Shown piece by piece: positions 28,576-37,499 of a stretch of DNA of 64,000 nt. This stretch comes from Bordetella parapertussis (lineage in GTDB: Bacteria; Pseudomonadota; Gammaproteobacteria; Burkholderiales; Casimicrobiaceae), in NCBI GenBank assembly GCA_943331295.2, contig CALQLA020000009.1, positions 1 through 64,000 of the forward strand, given 5' to 3'. A program made the position numbers and the translations under genes. The first letter of the stretch is position 1, and the number at the start of each line of letters is the position of its first letter. The notes below the pieces were generated by a model. The model saw only the letters and a program-made list of their open reading frames with translations, did not search any database and was not told the origin of the DNA.

Positions 28576-30006
28576 TCAGAAGCGGAAATAGATGAACGGG
28601 TTGTACGTTCCCGCCGCGAGCCAGGCGCAGGACGCCAGCGCGACCGTCGCCAGCCACGCACCGTCGGCGGTGAGGAGCAGCGCGCCGGAGACCCCGCCCT
28701 TCGCGCGCGCATCGCGCCATCGCCCGAGCTGCCGCATGACGGGGGTCGCCCCGACAATGGCCACGACGAGCGTCGTCGCGACGAGCGGATCGAGATATTC
28801 GGCGACCGGGTGCAACGCCGGATCGCCTGCGGCCCGTCCGACGAGGGCACCGTAGAACGTCAGCGCCTGGGTGAACGTCTCGCAGCGGAACAAGACCCAT
28901 CCGCCCATGACGGCGAGCATCGTGTACACGTGCTGGAACGGTCCGGTCCGCGACAGCGCGCGGTCCAGTCCCGCGCGCTCGGCGACGAGGAACAGGCCGT
29001 GCCACGCACCCCACGCGACGAACGGCCAGCTCGCGCCATGCCACAGTCCGCACAGCACGAAGACGATGACGAGATTGAGGTACGCGCGACCGGTGCCGCG
29101 CTGGTTGCCGCCGAGCGGTATGTACAGGTAGTCGCGGAACCAGTTCGAAAGCGATATGTGCCAGCGCCGCCAGAACTCGCGGATCGAACCGGCGACGTAC
29201 GGATAGTTGAAGTTTTCGAGAACCCGGAAGCCGAACATGCGCATGAGGCCGATCGCCATGTCCGAGTAGCCGGAGAAGTCGAAGTAGATCTGCAGCGTGT
29301 AGCAGGCGAGGCCCAGCCACGCGAGCGGCGTCGTGAGCTCGCCGCCCGGCAGGGCGAAGAGCCGGTCTGCGACCTGGCCCAGCGTGTTCGCGATCAGCAC
29401 CTTCTTGCCGAGGCCGAGTATGAACCGGCGGACGCCATAGGCGACGTCGGCCTGCCGCTGCTCATGCTGGCCCAGCTGCGCGGCGATGTCGCGCCAGCGG
29501 ATGATCGGCCCGGCGATCAGCTGCGGGAACAGCATGATGTACAGGGCGAAATCCGGCAGCCTGCGCTCGGCGCGCGCGTTGTTCTTGTAGACGTCGACGA
29601 TGTACGAGATCGCGTGGAAAGTGAAGAACGAGATCCCGAGCGGCAGCGCGAGGGCGCCGACCGGGATGGGCGCGACGCCGAGGACCGGGGCCAGCGCGTT
29701 GACGTTGGCAAACGCGAAATTGCCGTACTTGAACACGGCCAGCGTCGCCAGGTTCGCGGCGACGGCCGCTGCCAGCCAGCGCTTCCTCACGGACGGATCG
29801 GCGGCCTCGGAGATCGCGAGCCCGAACGCCCAGTTCGCCAGCACCGATCCCAGCACGAGGGCGACGTAGGCACCTTCGCCCCAGACGTAGAAGCCGAGGC
29901 TCGCCACGAGCAGCACGGCGTTCTTCATCCGCCGCGGCGCAAGCGCATAGGCGGCGAGCGTCAGCGGGAGGAACAGGAACAGGAAGAATGGGGAGGCGAA
30001 GACCAT
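28576..30006 (-). CDS. MBOAT O-acyltransferase (AlgI-like)
   Basis: This 476-residue polytopic membrane protein of the MBOAT family moves acetyl groups from the cytoplasm to a periplasmic acceptor protein. Conserved pieces include FPLQ-type MLFPQLIAGPIIRW, the DFSGYSDMAIGLMRMFG segment, FWRRWHISLSNWFRDYLYIP, and the catalytic histidine in LCGLWHGASWPFVAWG. ATG 30006 begins MVFASPFFLFLFLPLTLAAY, the typical AlgI N-terminus; the open frame upstream is not used. It is co-directional with the AlgJ-like gene after it and with a broken carbonic anhydrase gene before it. Confidence 0.9.
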   Translation of the reverse strand: MVFASPFFLFLFLPLTLAAYALAPRRMKNAVLLVASLGFYVWGEGAYVALVLGSVLANWAFGLAISEAADPSVRKRWLAAAVAANLATLAVFKYGNFAFANVNALAPVLGVAPIPVGALALPLGISFFTFHAISYIVDVYKNNARAERRLPDFALYIMLFPQLIAGPIIRWRDIAAQLGQHEQRQADVAYGVRRFILGLGKKVLIANTLGQVADRLFALPGGELTTPLAWLGLACYTLQIYFDFSGYSDMAIGLMRMFGFRVLENFNYPYVAGSIREFWRRWHISLSNWFRDYLYIPLGGNQRGTGRAYLNLVIVFVLCGLWHGASWPFVAWGAWHGLFLVAERAGLDRALSRTGPFQHVYTMLAVMGGWVLFRCETFTQALTFYGALVGRAAGDPALHPVAEYLDPLVATTLVVAIVGATPVMRQLGRWRDARAKGGVSGALLLTADGAWLATVALASCAWLAAGTYNPFIYFRF

Positions 30007-30178
30007 GGGCGAAGTTCGAGCGCGGCGATTCCATGCCGACGCTGGAAATAGGGCGGCAGGCCCCCTCGTTCCCGCGTCGATACCCTTTTCGACGCCATCG
30101 GACGCAGGACGATTCCTGCCGGTGCCGAGTGTACCGCGACCCGGGGGCCGTTGGCGGCACCGGGGCGGCGCGGGTCGG

Positions 30179-30708
<530 letters not shown>

Positions 30709-30890
30709 GGCTCCTGGCTCCCGCGTTGTGGTCGGTTGCTGCCTTGTCTACGGCGGGCAGTGTAGGCCAACCGCCGCTTGACCGACACCGCCGACCGCCC
30801 CCAGACTCGGCGTCGCGTGGTCTTCAGCCGGACATTCGGGGCGCCGGCGTTGCGGCCACGGTCACGGGCAAGGCCATTGGGAGCGCAGCC

Positions 30891-30965
30891 ATGAACGACA
30901 AAGGAGCCCTGCTCGCCATGCCGGCGGCCGCCGTGCGCCGCGGCGACGGGCGCGACCTGCGATGA
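30891..30965 (+). CDS. Possible 24-residue coupled small ORF before the M20 gene
   Basis: ATG 30891 follows GGGAG at good spacing and encodes a 24-residue peptide (begins MNDKGALLAMPAAAVRR) whose stop overlaps the M20 peptidase start as ATGA. It may be a translated leader that couples translation of the peptidase gene, or the remnant of a lost upstream gene such as an amidase, whose N-termini sometimes look similar. There is no direct support beyond position and the ribosome binding site. Confidence 0.25.
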   Translation: MNDKGALLAMPAAAVRRGDGRDLR

Positions 30966-32386
30966 ATCCACCCGCATCGCGGTCCGCGGCGATCGCCCGC
31001 GCCGTGCGCCATTTCGACGCCGGCGATTTCATCGCCGACCTCGCGCGCCGGGTGGCCGTTCGCACCGAGAGCCAGTTGCCGGAAGGCGCGCCGTTCCTGC
31101 GGGAATACCTGGCGGGTGAGATCGCGCCTGCGTTCGAGCGAATGGGCTTCGGCTGCGAGACCTTCGCCAACCCGGTAACCGGCGCCGGCCCGCTGCTGGT
31201 GGCCTCGCGCATCGAGGATGAACGGCTGCCGACCGTGCTGCTTTATGGCCATGGGGACGTGATCCGCGGGCTCTCCGGGCAGTGGAGCAACGACGCGTCG
31301 CCGTGGGAGCTGCGCCGCGACGGCGACCGCTACTACGGGCGAGGCACCGCCGACAACAAGGCGCAGCACTCGGTGAACATGGCGGCGCTGGGAAGCGTCA
31401 TCGCAGAGCGCGGCGCGCTCGGGTTCAATGCGAAGTACCTGATCGAGACCGGCGAGGAGATCGGCTCGCCGGGACTCGCGGAATTCTGCCGGCAGCATGC
31501 GGAGCGCCTCGCCGCGGACGTCCTGATCGCCTCCGACGGCCCGCGGCTCGCGCAGGACCGGCCGACGATCTACCTGGGCTCGCGCGGCGCGTTGAACCTC
31601 GACTTCACCGTCGACCTGCGCGCCGGCGCGCATCATTCGGGCAACTGGGGCGGGCTGCTCGCCAATCCCGGCGTGGTGCTCGCGCATGCGCTGGCGTCGA
31701 TCATCGATCGCGACGGCCACGTGCTGGCGCGCGGCATCCTGCCCGAGTGCATTCCCGATCCGGTGCGCCGCGCGCTGGCCGACTGCGACGTGGCCCCCGG
31801 CCCGACGGAGCCTGCCGTCGACGACGAATGGGGCGAGCGGGGACTGACGCGCGCCGAGAAGGTGTACGGCTGGAACACGTTCGAGGTGCTGGCGATGCGC
31901 ACCGGCAATCCCGACAACCCGGTCAACGCGATCCCCGGGCGCGCCACCGCGCACTGCCAGGTCCGGTTCGTGGCCGGCACCGATCCGGCGGGCCTCGTTC
32001 CGGCGCTGCGCCGTCATCTCGATCATCACGGCTTCGGCAACGTCGGCGTGAAGGCCGCGGACAAGGGATTCTTCCACGCAACCCGGCTCGATCCCGACGA
32101 TCCGTGGGTGCATTGGGCCGCCGGCTCGATCGCGGCGACGCTGGGCGCGCGGCCGGCCGTGCTGCCCAACATCGGCGGGTCGCTGCCCAACGAGTGCTTC
32201 GCCGACATCCTCGGACTGCCGACGCTGTGGGTGCCCCACTCGTACGCCGGATGCTCGCAGCACGCGCCGGACGAGCACGTGCTGGCGCCGGTCCTGCGCG
32301 AGGGGCTGCAGATGATGGCGGGCTTGTTCTGGGACATGGCGGTCGATTCGCCGCGCATGGAATCAAAGCGGCCCGGCCGCTGTTGA
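30962..32386 (+). CDS. M20-family metallopeptidase/amidohydrolase
   Basis: This 474-residue cytosolic zinc hydrolase of the ArgE/DapE/CPG2 clan shows the first metal histidine in LLYGHGDVIRG, the bridging aspartate in RGTADNKAQHSVN, the catalytic and metal glutamates in LIETGEEIGSPG, SDGPRLAQDRP and a C-terminal histidine in VPHSYAGCSQHAPDEH. The dimerisation/lid domain lies in the middle (AHHSGNWGGLLANPGV). Members cleave dipeptides, N-acyl or carbamoyl amino acids; the substrate is not evident. The start overlaps a 24-codon upstream ORF. The gene stands between a decayed carbonic anhydrase and a secreted-protein gene and shows no operon partner of clear function. Confidence 0.85.
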   Translation: MNPPASRSAAIARAVRHFDAGDFIADLARRVAVRTESQLPEGAPFLREYLAGEIAPAFERMGFGCETFANPVTGAGPLLVASRIEDERLPTVLLYGHGDVIRGLSGQWSNDASPWELRRDGDRYYGRGTADNKAQHSVNMAALGSVIAERGALGFNAKYLIETGEEIGSPGLAEFCRQHAERLAADVLIASDGPRLAQDRPTIYLGSRGALNLDFTVDLRAGAHHSGNWGGLLANPGVVLAHALASIIDRDGHVLARGILPECIPDPVRRALADCDVAPGPTEPAVDDEWGERGLTRAEKVYGWNTFEVLAMRTGNPDNPVNAIPGRATAHCQVRFVAGTDPAGLVPALRRHLDHHGFGNVGVKAADKGFFHATRLDPDDPWVHWAAGSIAATLGARPAVLPNIGGSLPNECFADILGLPTLWVPHSYAGCSQHAPDEHVLAPVLREGLQMMAGLFWDMAVDSPRMESKRPGRC

Positions 32387-32449
32387 CCCCGGCAGCCCCT
32401 CCCGCGAATCGCGCGCGGAGGGCCACCCCATCCGGGCCGGAGGTGTTCC

Positions 32450-33757
32450 ATGTCCTGCGTCATTCGCATGCTGCGTCGCGTCGCGCTGTTCGGCGCCGCA
32501 CTGGCGGTCGCCCCGTGGGCATCCGCGGCGTTCCACGCGTTCCAGATCGAGCAGCTCTACTCGAACGCCGACGGCACGGTGCAATTCATCGTGATGCACG
32601 AGTCGCTGGGCGCCAACGGCGAGGGCTTCTGGCAGAACCACGAGATCTCGTCGACCCACGCCGGCGTCGCCCAGCACTTCCGCTTCACCAGCGACCTGCC
32701 GGCCGGCCCCACCGCCCGTCGCCGGGTGCTGCTCGCGACCCAGGGATTCGCCGCCCTCGGCCTGGTGACGCCCGACTTCGTCATTCCCGACGGGTTCCTG
32801 TCGACGGGGCAGGGCCTCGTCAACTACGCCGACGTCGATTTCGTGGGCTATGCGTCGCTGCCCACCGACGGCGTCGGCGCGCTCAACCGGAACGGGGCCG
32901 TCGTGCCGAACGTGGCGACCAATTTTGCCGGGAAGACGGCCTCGGTGGGGCCGCCGGCGCCGCCCGTATTCGGTAATTTCCAGGGCCTGTGGTGGAACGA
33001 CCCGCCCGGCTCCGAGTCGGGATGGGGGATCAACCTCAACCACCAGGACACGACGATCTTCGCGACGTGGTTCACGTTCGGGCTCAACGGCAAGCCGACC
33101 TGGTTTGCCGGTTCCGCGTCGTCGTCGGCCGCGGCGCCGAACGTGTTCGAGGGCAGCCTGTTCACCGGCACCGGGCCGCCGTTCAACGCGTTCGACCCAT
33201 CGAAGGTGGCGCCGACGCAAGTCGGCACGATCACCTTCGCGTTCACCGACGCGACCCATGCCACGTTCACCGCGAAGTTCAGCGGCATCACCGTCGTCAA
33301 GCCACTGACGCGCCAGGAGTTCGGCAGCCCGGTGCCCACCTGCACGTTCGGCGCGCAGCCCAACCTCGCGCTGGCGACCAACTACCAGGACATCTGGTGG
33401 CGCGCGCCCGCGGGCTCCGAATCCGGCTGGGGGGTCAACTTCACGCACCAGGGCGACACGATCTTCGCGACGTGGTTCACGTTCGGGCAGGACGGCAAGC
33501 CGCTGTGGTTCGCTGTCGCGGCGTCGAAATCGGCGCCAAACGTGTACCAGGGGACGCTGTTCAAGGCGGTCAGCGGGCCGCCGTTCAGCGCCGTGCCGTT
33601 CGACCCCGCCGACGTGGTCGGCGCGGCGACCGGGCCGGTCACGCTGACCTTCACCGACGGCAACAACGCGACGTTCGCGTACTCGGTCGACGGCAGCGCC
33701 GACTCCAAGCCGATCACCCGGCAGGTGTTAGCGGCACCCGGCACCGTCTGCCGGTAG
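32450..33757 (+). CDS. Secreted protein with a tandemly duplicated ~115-residue domain
   Basis: This 435-residue exported protein has a signal peptide (MLRRVALFGAALAVAPWASA). An N-terminal domain of about 150 residues (FHAFQIEQLYSNADGTVQFI, VNYADVDFVGYASLP) is followed by two copies of one domain. Copy 1 starts NFQGLWWNDPPGSESGWGIN and copy 2 starts NYQDIWWRAPAGSESGWGVN. Both continue with TIFATWFTFG, GKPxWF, a variable loop, a TFTD strand and end in a KP(L/I)TRQ motif. The cores are aromatic-rich and look like beta-sandwiches. I know similar repeats only from proteobacterial proteins of undefined role, so I give no function. The ATG choice includes the signal peptide; the next hairpin element ends transcription. 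Confidence 0.8.
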   Translation: MSCVIRMLRRVALFGAALAVAPWASAAFHAFQIEQLYSNADGTVQFIVMHESLGANGEGFWQNHEISSTHAGVAQHFRFTSDLPAGPTARRRVLLATQGFAALGLVTPDFVIPDGFLSTGQGLVNYADVDFVGYASLPTDGVGALNRNGAVVPNVATNFAGKTASVGPPAPPVFGNFQGLWWNDPPGSESGWGINLNHQDTTIFATWFTFGLNGKPTWFAGSASSSAAAPNVFEGSLFTGTGPPFNAFDPSKVAPTQVGTITFAFTDATHATFTAKFSGITVVKPLTRQEFGSPVPTCTFGAQPNLALATNYQDIWWRAPAGSESGWGVNFTHQGDTIFATWFTFGQDGKPLWFAVAASKSAPNVYQGTLFKAVSGPPFSAVPFDPADVVGAATGPVTLTFTDGNNATFAYSVDGSADSKPITRQVLAAPGTVCR

Positions 33758-33776
33758 CGGGCATCGCCGCGATGCC

Positions 33777-33864
33777 GTAGCCCGGGTTGCGCGCCAGCGA
33801 AACCCGGGTGGACGGTACCCGGGTGCGCACTCCCCCGGGTTTCGCTGTCGCTCAACCGGGCTAC
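33777..33864. repeat. Inverted-repeat element, copy B
   Basis: An 88-base copy of the element at 14383, starting GTAGCCCGGGTTGCGC and ending CGCTCAACCGGGCTAC, with inner arms GCGAAACCCGGG and CCCGGGTTTCGC. It lies in the gap between two convergent genes, where its hairpin could act as a two-way transcription barrier. Confidence 0.85.
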
Positions 33865-33892
33865 GAAGACGACGGGCGCGCGGCGCTTCGCC

Positions 33893-34438
33893 TCAATGGG
33901 CGATCGCGCCCTTGTGGTCGTCCCGCGACGAGCGCTTGCGCACCTCGGCAGTGATCGGGATCTCGCGCTCGGTGCCGTCGGCGCCCCGCAGCGTCAGCAC
34001 CAGCGGCACGCGGTCGCCCCGCTGCAGCGGGCGCGCGAGGCCGTTCAGCACCAGCCGGTACCTGTTCGGGGCGAGCAGCAGCGTCTCACCGGCCGGCAGC
34101 GGCAATTCGGCCAGCACGGGGCCCTTGCTGCCGGGCGCGCGGATCGCGATGCCGGCGACTGCGGCGCTCCTGACGCCTACCAGCACGATGTCCTCGCTCG
34201 AGCGCAACTCCATGTAGGCCTCCGCCACGCGCGCGCCCGGGGCGGCTTTCACCCACGGGTCGTTGATCGCGAAGACCGCGTGCGCGCACATCGGGAGCAG
34301 CGCGACGGCGGCGATCACGGCACGACACCACGCGCGACGAGCCCGGAGGCATCCTGCGGTCGCCGACAACCGTCGCGCGGGGCGCGGCCTCGATGCCGTC
34401 GCGGCGGATCGTGCCTTGGTCTTGCACACAGTCGTCAT
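33893..34438 (-). CDS. PCuAC-domain periplasmic protein without copper ligands
   Basis: This 181-residue protein has a long basic N-terminus, a signal-like segment (AVIAAVALLPMCAHA) and a PCuAC fold (INDPWVKAAPGARVAEAYME, LAPNRYRLVLNGLARPLQRG, VPLVLTLRGADGTERE). True PCuAC copper chaperones carry the H(M)x10Mx21HxM motif. Here the corresponding places read IAIRAPG, LAELPLP and NRYRLVL, so every histidine and methionine ligand is missing. It may bind another ligand or act as a scaffold. ATG 34438 gives a long N-region before the hydrophobic stretch, so a later start is possible. It is divergent from, and overlaps, the DsrE gene's 5' end. Confidence 0.75.
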   Translation of the reverse strand: MTTVCKTKARSAATASRPRPARRLSATAGCLRARRAWCRAVIAAVALLPMCAHAVFAINDPWVKAAPGARVAEAYMELRSSEDIVLVGVRSAAVAGIAIRAPGSKGPVLAELPLPAGETLLLAPNRYRLVLNGLARPLQRGDRVPLVLTLRGADGTEREIPITAEVRKRSSRDDHKGAIAH

Positions 34439-34863
34439 GGTCGCTCCGTGGCGTTCCCGGCGTCGCCGCATCCGCTGCCGCCGGCGCCGGCCCGGCCGCG
34501 GCTCAGCAGGCACCGCCCCCGCGGGCGAAGGTGATCTTCCAGGTCAGCGACAGCGATCCCGCCAAATGGAACCTCGCGCTCAACAACGTGAAGAACGTGC
34601 AGTCCGACCTGGGCGCCGCCAACGTCGACGTCGAGATCGTCTCCTACGGACCCGGCATCGGCATGCTGCAGGCGAAATCCGCCGTCTCGTCGCGGATCGA
34701 CGAGGCCCTGCTGTCGGGCGTGAAGGTCGTGGCCTGCGAGAACACGATGAAGGCGCAGAAGGTCGAGCGCAAGGACATGGTCCGCGGCATCGACTACGTC
34801 GGCGCCGGGGTCGTCGAACTGGTGCAGAAGCAGCAGCAGGGCTGGGCGTACATCCGGCCGTAG
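34393..34863 (+). CDS. DsrE-family protein (exported?), start uncertain
   Basis: The C-terminal ~110 residues form a DsrE/DsrF-like domain: AKVIFQVSDSDPAKWNLALN, VDVEIVSYGPGIGMLQA, and the conserved cysteine in VVACENTMKAQKVERKDM followed by VVELVQKQQQGWAYIRP. Such proteins are linked to sulfur handling, often through that cysteine. An Ala-rich stretch ending PAAAQQAPPP looks like the tail of a signal peptide, but the hydrophobic part before it is weak in this frame, so the real start may be at a different codon. The chosen ATG overlaps the divergent PCuAC-like gene by 46 bases. Confidence 0.7.
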   Translation: MPSRRIVPWSCTQSSWSLRGVPGVAASAAAGAGPAAAQQAPPPRAKVIFQVSDSDPAKWNLALNNVKNVQSDLGAANVDVEIVSYGPGIGMLQAKSAVSSRIDEALLSGVKVVACENTMKAQKVERKDMVRGIDYVGAGVVELVQKQQQGWAYIRP

Positions 34864-34891
34864 CGGCACTGCGCCGCGACCGGCGCCGCCG

Positions 34892-35521
34892 CTACTTCGC
34901 GGCCGGGGGCAGCGCTTCCGGCTTGGCGCGGAACTGCCGCTGGCGCGTGCGCGCCTCGAGGATCTGCTCCTCGGTCATCTTGTCCGCGACGTCCTTCAGC
35001 GCCCGCGCGGCGTCGGAGCGCGCGCCCCCGGGCGGAACCGCGAAGATCGCGAGCTCCAGCCACTTGACCGCCTCGATGTTGTCCGGCGGTTCGACGCGAT
35101 TGGTCGCGTAGAGCAGGCCGAGGTTGAGTTGCGCGAACGGCATCCCCTGGTTCGCGGCCCGGCGAAACCACTTGACGGCTTCGGCGTCGTCCTTGCGGAT
35201 GCCGAGTCCTTCGGCGTAGCTGACCGCGAGGTTGTACTGCGCGAGCGCATTGCCGCGCTCGGCGCCGCGCAGGAACCACGTCGCCGCGGTCTGGTCGTTC
35301 TGCTCGACGCCCTTGCCTTCGGCGTAGAGCATGCCCATCTGGTACTGCGCCGCCGGCACGCCCTTGTCGGCGAGCGGCCGCCAAAGCTCCAGCGCCTTGG
35401 CGTAGTCCTTGTCGAGGTAGGCCGCGATGCCGTCCTCGAGGTCGCCCGCGAGTGCCAGGGGCGCAAGCAAGGCTGCGGTGGCGGCGATCAGCGCCGCCAG
35501 GATTCGTCCCGCTCGGTTCAT
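34892..35521 (-). CDS. Secreted Sel1/TPR-repeat protein
   Basis: This 209-residue protein has a signal peptide (RILAALIAATAALLAPLALA) and four Sel1-like repeats of ~36 residues, recognisable by the AxYxLGxxYxxGxGV pattern: AAYLDKDYAKALELW, AQYQMGMLYAEGKGVEQND, AQYNLAVSYAEGLGIRKDD and AQLNLGLLYATNRVEPPDN. A charged C-terminal tail (EEQILEARTRQRQF) ends it. Sel1 repeats make helical solenoids for protein-protein contacts. ATG 35521 is chosen for the signal peptide. The partner is unknown; it converges on the DsrE gene with a 28-base gap. Confidence 0.85.
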   Translation of the reverse strand: MNRAGRILAALIAATAALLAPLALAGDLEDGIAAYLDKDYAKALELWRPLADKGVPAAQYQMGMLYAEGKGVEQNDQTAATWFLRGAERGNALAQYNLAVSYAEGLGIRKDDAEAVKWFRRAANQGMPFAQLNLGLLYATNRVEPPDNIEAVKWLELAIFAVPPGGARSDAARALKDVADKMTEEQILEARTRQRQFRAKPEALPPAAK

Positions 35522-35610
35522 TTCCGTGGTTTCCTGACGATGGGTGCGCATTATGACAGACGGCCGCCGGCAGGCCGCGCGCCACCGGGCCGGCACCGCG
35601 CTCCCGGGCG

Positions 35611-35943
35611 CTACTCCGGCAGCGTCCCGATGCCCGGGGCCGGCAGCCCAATGTCGACGGCAGCGACGATTCCGCCGCGCATCGTGAGCGTCCCGCGCCG
35701 GCGGTCCCGGCCGGTATCGCTGTACTCGAAGCCGAAGACGCGCCGGATCTGCACGCGGCCGTTCTCGTCGCGCACCGGCCGGATCGACAGCAGCCCGACG
35801 GTGTCGTCGAGGAACAGGAGACCTTCGTTCCGGCACGCGGCGCGCATCGCCTCGTTGGCCGTCTCGCGTGCCTTGAGCCCGTCCCAGACGAGCCAGCCGG
35901 CGGCGGCGGCGAGGATCGTGGCGAGAATTTCGACGAGGGTCAT
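35611..35943 (-). CDS. DUF3301 small membrane-anchored protein
   Basis: This 110-residue protein has one N-terminal membrane helix (LVEILATILAAAAGWLVWDG) followed by a compact domain with ARETANEAMRAACRNEGLLF, DDTVGLLSIRPVRDENGRVQ and RRVFGFEYSDTGRDRRRG. This is the DUF3301 pattern found in beta- and gammaproteobacteria; the function is unknown. It is divergent from gmaS across 209 bases. Confidence 0.85.
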   Translation of the reverse strand: MTLVEILATILAAAAGWLVWDGLKARETANEAMRAACRNEGLLFLDDTVGLLSIRPVRDENGRVQIRRVFGFEYSDTGRDRRRGTLTMRGGIVAAVDIGLPAPGIGTLPE

Positions 35944-36152
35944 GGCGTTGTGCGAGAAGGGACGGGCGGGCGGGCGGGCCGGCGGTCGGCAACCCGAAGC
36001 TTAGATGAAACGGCCGGCCGCCACCCGCGACTGCGCTCGCGGTTGCACTTCGCGGCCGATTCCTTCATCATGTCGTACATGAAAAAACTGTTCCTGCGGT
36101 GAAACAGCGCAGGGAAGCCGGGAAGCGAACTCAAGAATCGAGCGAGGTGTTC

Positions 36153-37487
36153 ATGACGCTGGCGGAAGCGAAGAAGTTCCTGAAGCAGAACGAGGTCCGG
36201 TTCATCCTGGCCCAGTTCGTCGACATCCACGGGTCGGCCAAGACCAAGTGCGTGCCGGTGTCGCATTTCGAGGATATCCTGACCACCGGCGCCGGGTTCG
36301 CGGGTTTCGCGATCTGGGGGCTTGGCATGGGCCCGCACGGCCCCGAGTACACCGCGATCGGGGACCTCTCGACGCTGACGCTGGTGCCGTGGATGCCTGG
36401 CTACGCGCGCATCGCCTGCGACGGCCACGTCCTCGGCAAGCCCTACGAGTACTGTCCGCGCGTCGCACTGAAGGCGCAGCTGAAGCGCCTCGAGGCGCAC
36501 GGCTGGACGATGTACACCGGCATCGAGCCCGAGTTCATGCTGCTGGAGCGCCAGCCCGACGGCTCCATCGCGCCGTTCGACAAGACCGACACGCTCGACA
36601 AGCCCTGCTACGACTACAAGGGCCTTGCGCGGGCCTCCGGCTTCATCGAGAAGCTGGTCGACTCGCTGCAGAAGGCCGGCCTCGACATCTACCAGATCGA
36701 CCACGAGGACGCCAACGGGCAGTTCGAGGTCAACTTCAAGTACAGCGACTGCCTCAATACCGCCGACAATTTCACGCTGTTCAAGATGGCGGCCTCCGAG
36801 ATCGCGCGGTCGATGGGCATGATCTGCACGTTCATGCCCAAGCCGTTCTCGGACCGTGCCGGCACGGGGTCCCACTTCCACATCTCGATGGGCAGCGCGA
36901 AGCAGAAGAACCTGTTCCACGACCCGAAGGACAAGCGCGGAATGGGGCTCTCGAAGCTCGCGTACCAGTTCCTTGCCGGCATCCTGCACCACGCGCACGG
37001 CCTCACTGCGCTGGCGGCGCCGTCGATCAACTCGTACAAGCGGCTCGTGGTCGGCCGCGCGCTGTCGGGTGCGACCTGGGCGCCGGCCTACGTCGCCTAC
37101 GGCGACAACAACCGGACGGCGATGGTCCGCATTCCGGGCGACCGCCTGGAACTGCGCCTGCCCGACGGCTCCTGCAACGCCTACCTCACCACGGCGGCGA
37201 TCATCGCCGCCGGGCTCGACGGCATCGAGCGCAACCTCGACCCGGGCGCGCCGAACAACACCAACCTGTACGACCTCTCCCCGGAGCAGCTCGCGGAGCA
37301 GGGCGTCCCGATCCTGCCGCAGAACCTGTCCTACGCGCTCGACGCCTTCGCCGCGGACCCCGTGCTGCGCGGCGCGATCGGCGAGAACCTCGCGCAGGAG
37401 TTCATCAAGCTGAAGCGGATGGAGTGGATCGATTATTCGCGCAGCGTCTCCCGCTGGGAAACCGACCGTTACCTCGAATTCTTCTGA
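36153..37487 (+). CDS. gmaS: Gamma-glutamylmethylamide synthetase GmaS
   Basis: This 444-residue glutamine-synthetase-type ligase joins methylamine to glutamate with ATP, the first step of the N-methylglutamate pathway. It begins [20 protein letters not shown] and shows the type III/GlnT marks [64 protein letters not shown] and [19 protein letters not shown]. The string [18 protein letters not shown] is typical of GmaS. ATG 36153 follows AGCGAGG and fits the family start; the frame extends 54 bases further up without a better signal. The immediately following mgsABC genes make the assignment firm. Confidence 0.87.
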   Translation: MTLAEAKKFLKQNEVRFILAQFVDIHGSAKTKCVPVSHFEDILTTGAGFAGFAIWGLGMGPHGPEYTAIGDLSTLTLVPWMPGYARIACDGHVLGKPYEYCPRVALKAQLKRLEAHGWTMYTGIEPEFMLLERQPDGSIAPFDKTDTLDKPCYDYKGLARASGFIEKLVDSLQKAGLDIYQIDHEDANGQFEVNFKYSDCLNTADNFTLFKMAASEIARSMGMICTFMPKPFSDRAGTGSHFHISMGSAKQKNLFHDPKDKRGMGLSKLAYQFLAGILHHAHGLTALAAPSINSYKRLVVGRALSGATWAPAYVAYGDNNRTAMVRIPGDRLELRLPDGSCNAYLTTAAIIAAGLDGIERNLDPGAPNNTNLYDLSPEQLAEQGVPILPQNLSYALDAFAADPVLRGAIGENLAQEFIKLKRMEWIDYSRSVSRWETDRYLEFF

Positions 37488-37499
37488 ACCGGGAACCAT

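Noticed and set aside
27362-30006. Alginate biosynthesis locus
   Set aside because: Only acetylation-type genes are present; no Alg8, Alg44, AlgG, AlgE or AlgD-like genes are visible.
36153-37487. Housekeeping glutamine synthetase GlnA
   Set aside because: The N-terminal motif, lack of an adenylylation-type tail and the following mgsABC genes fit GmaS/GlnT instead.
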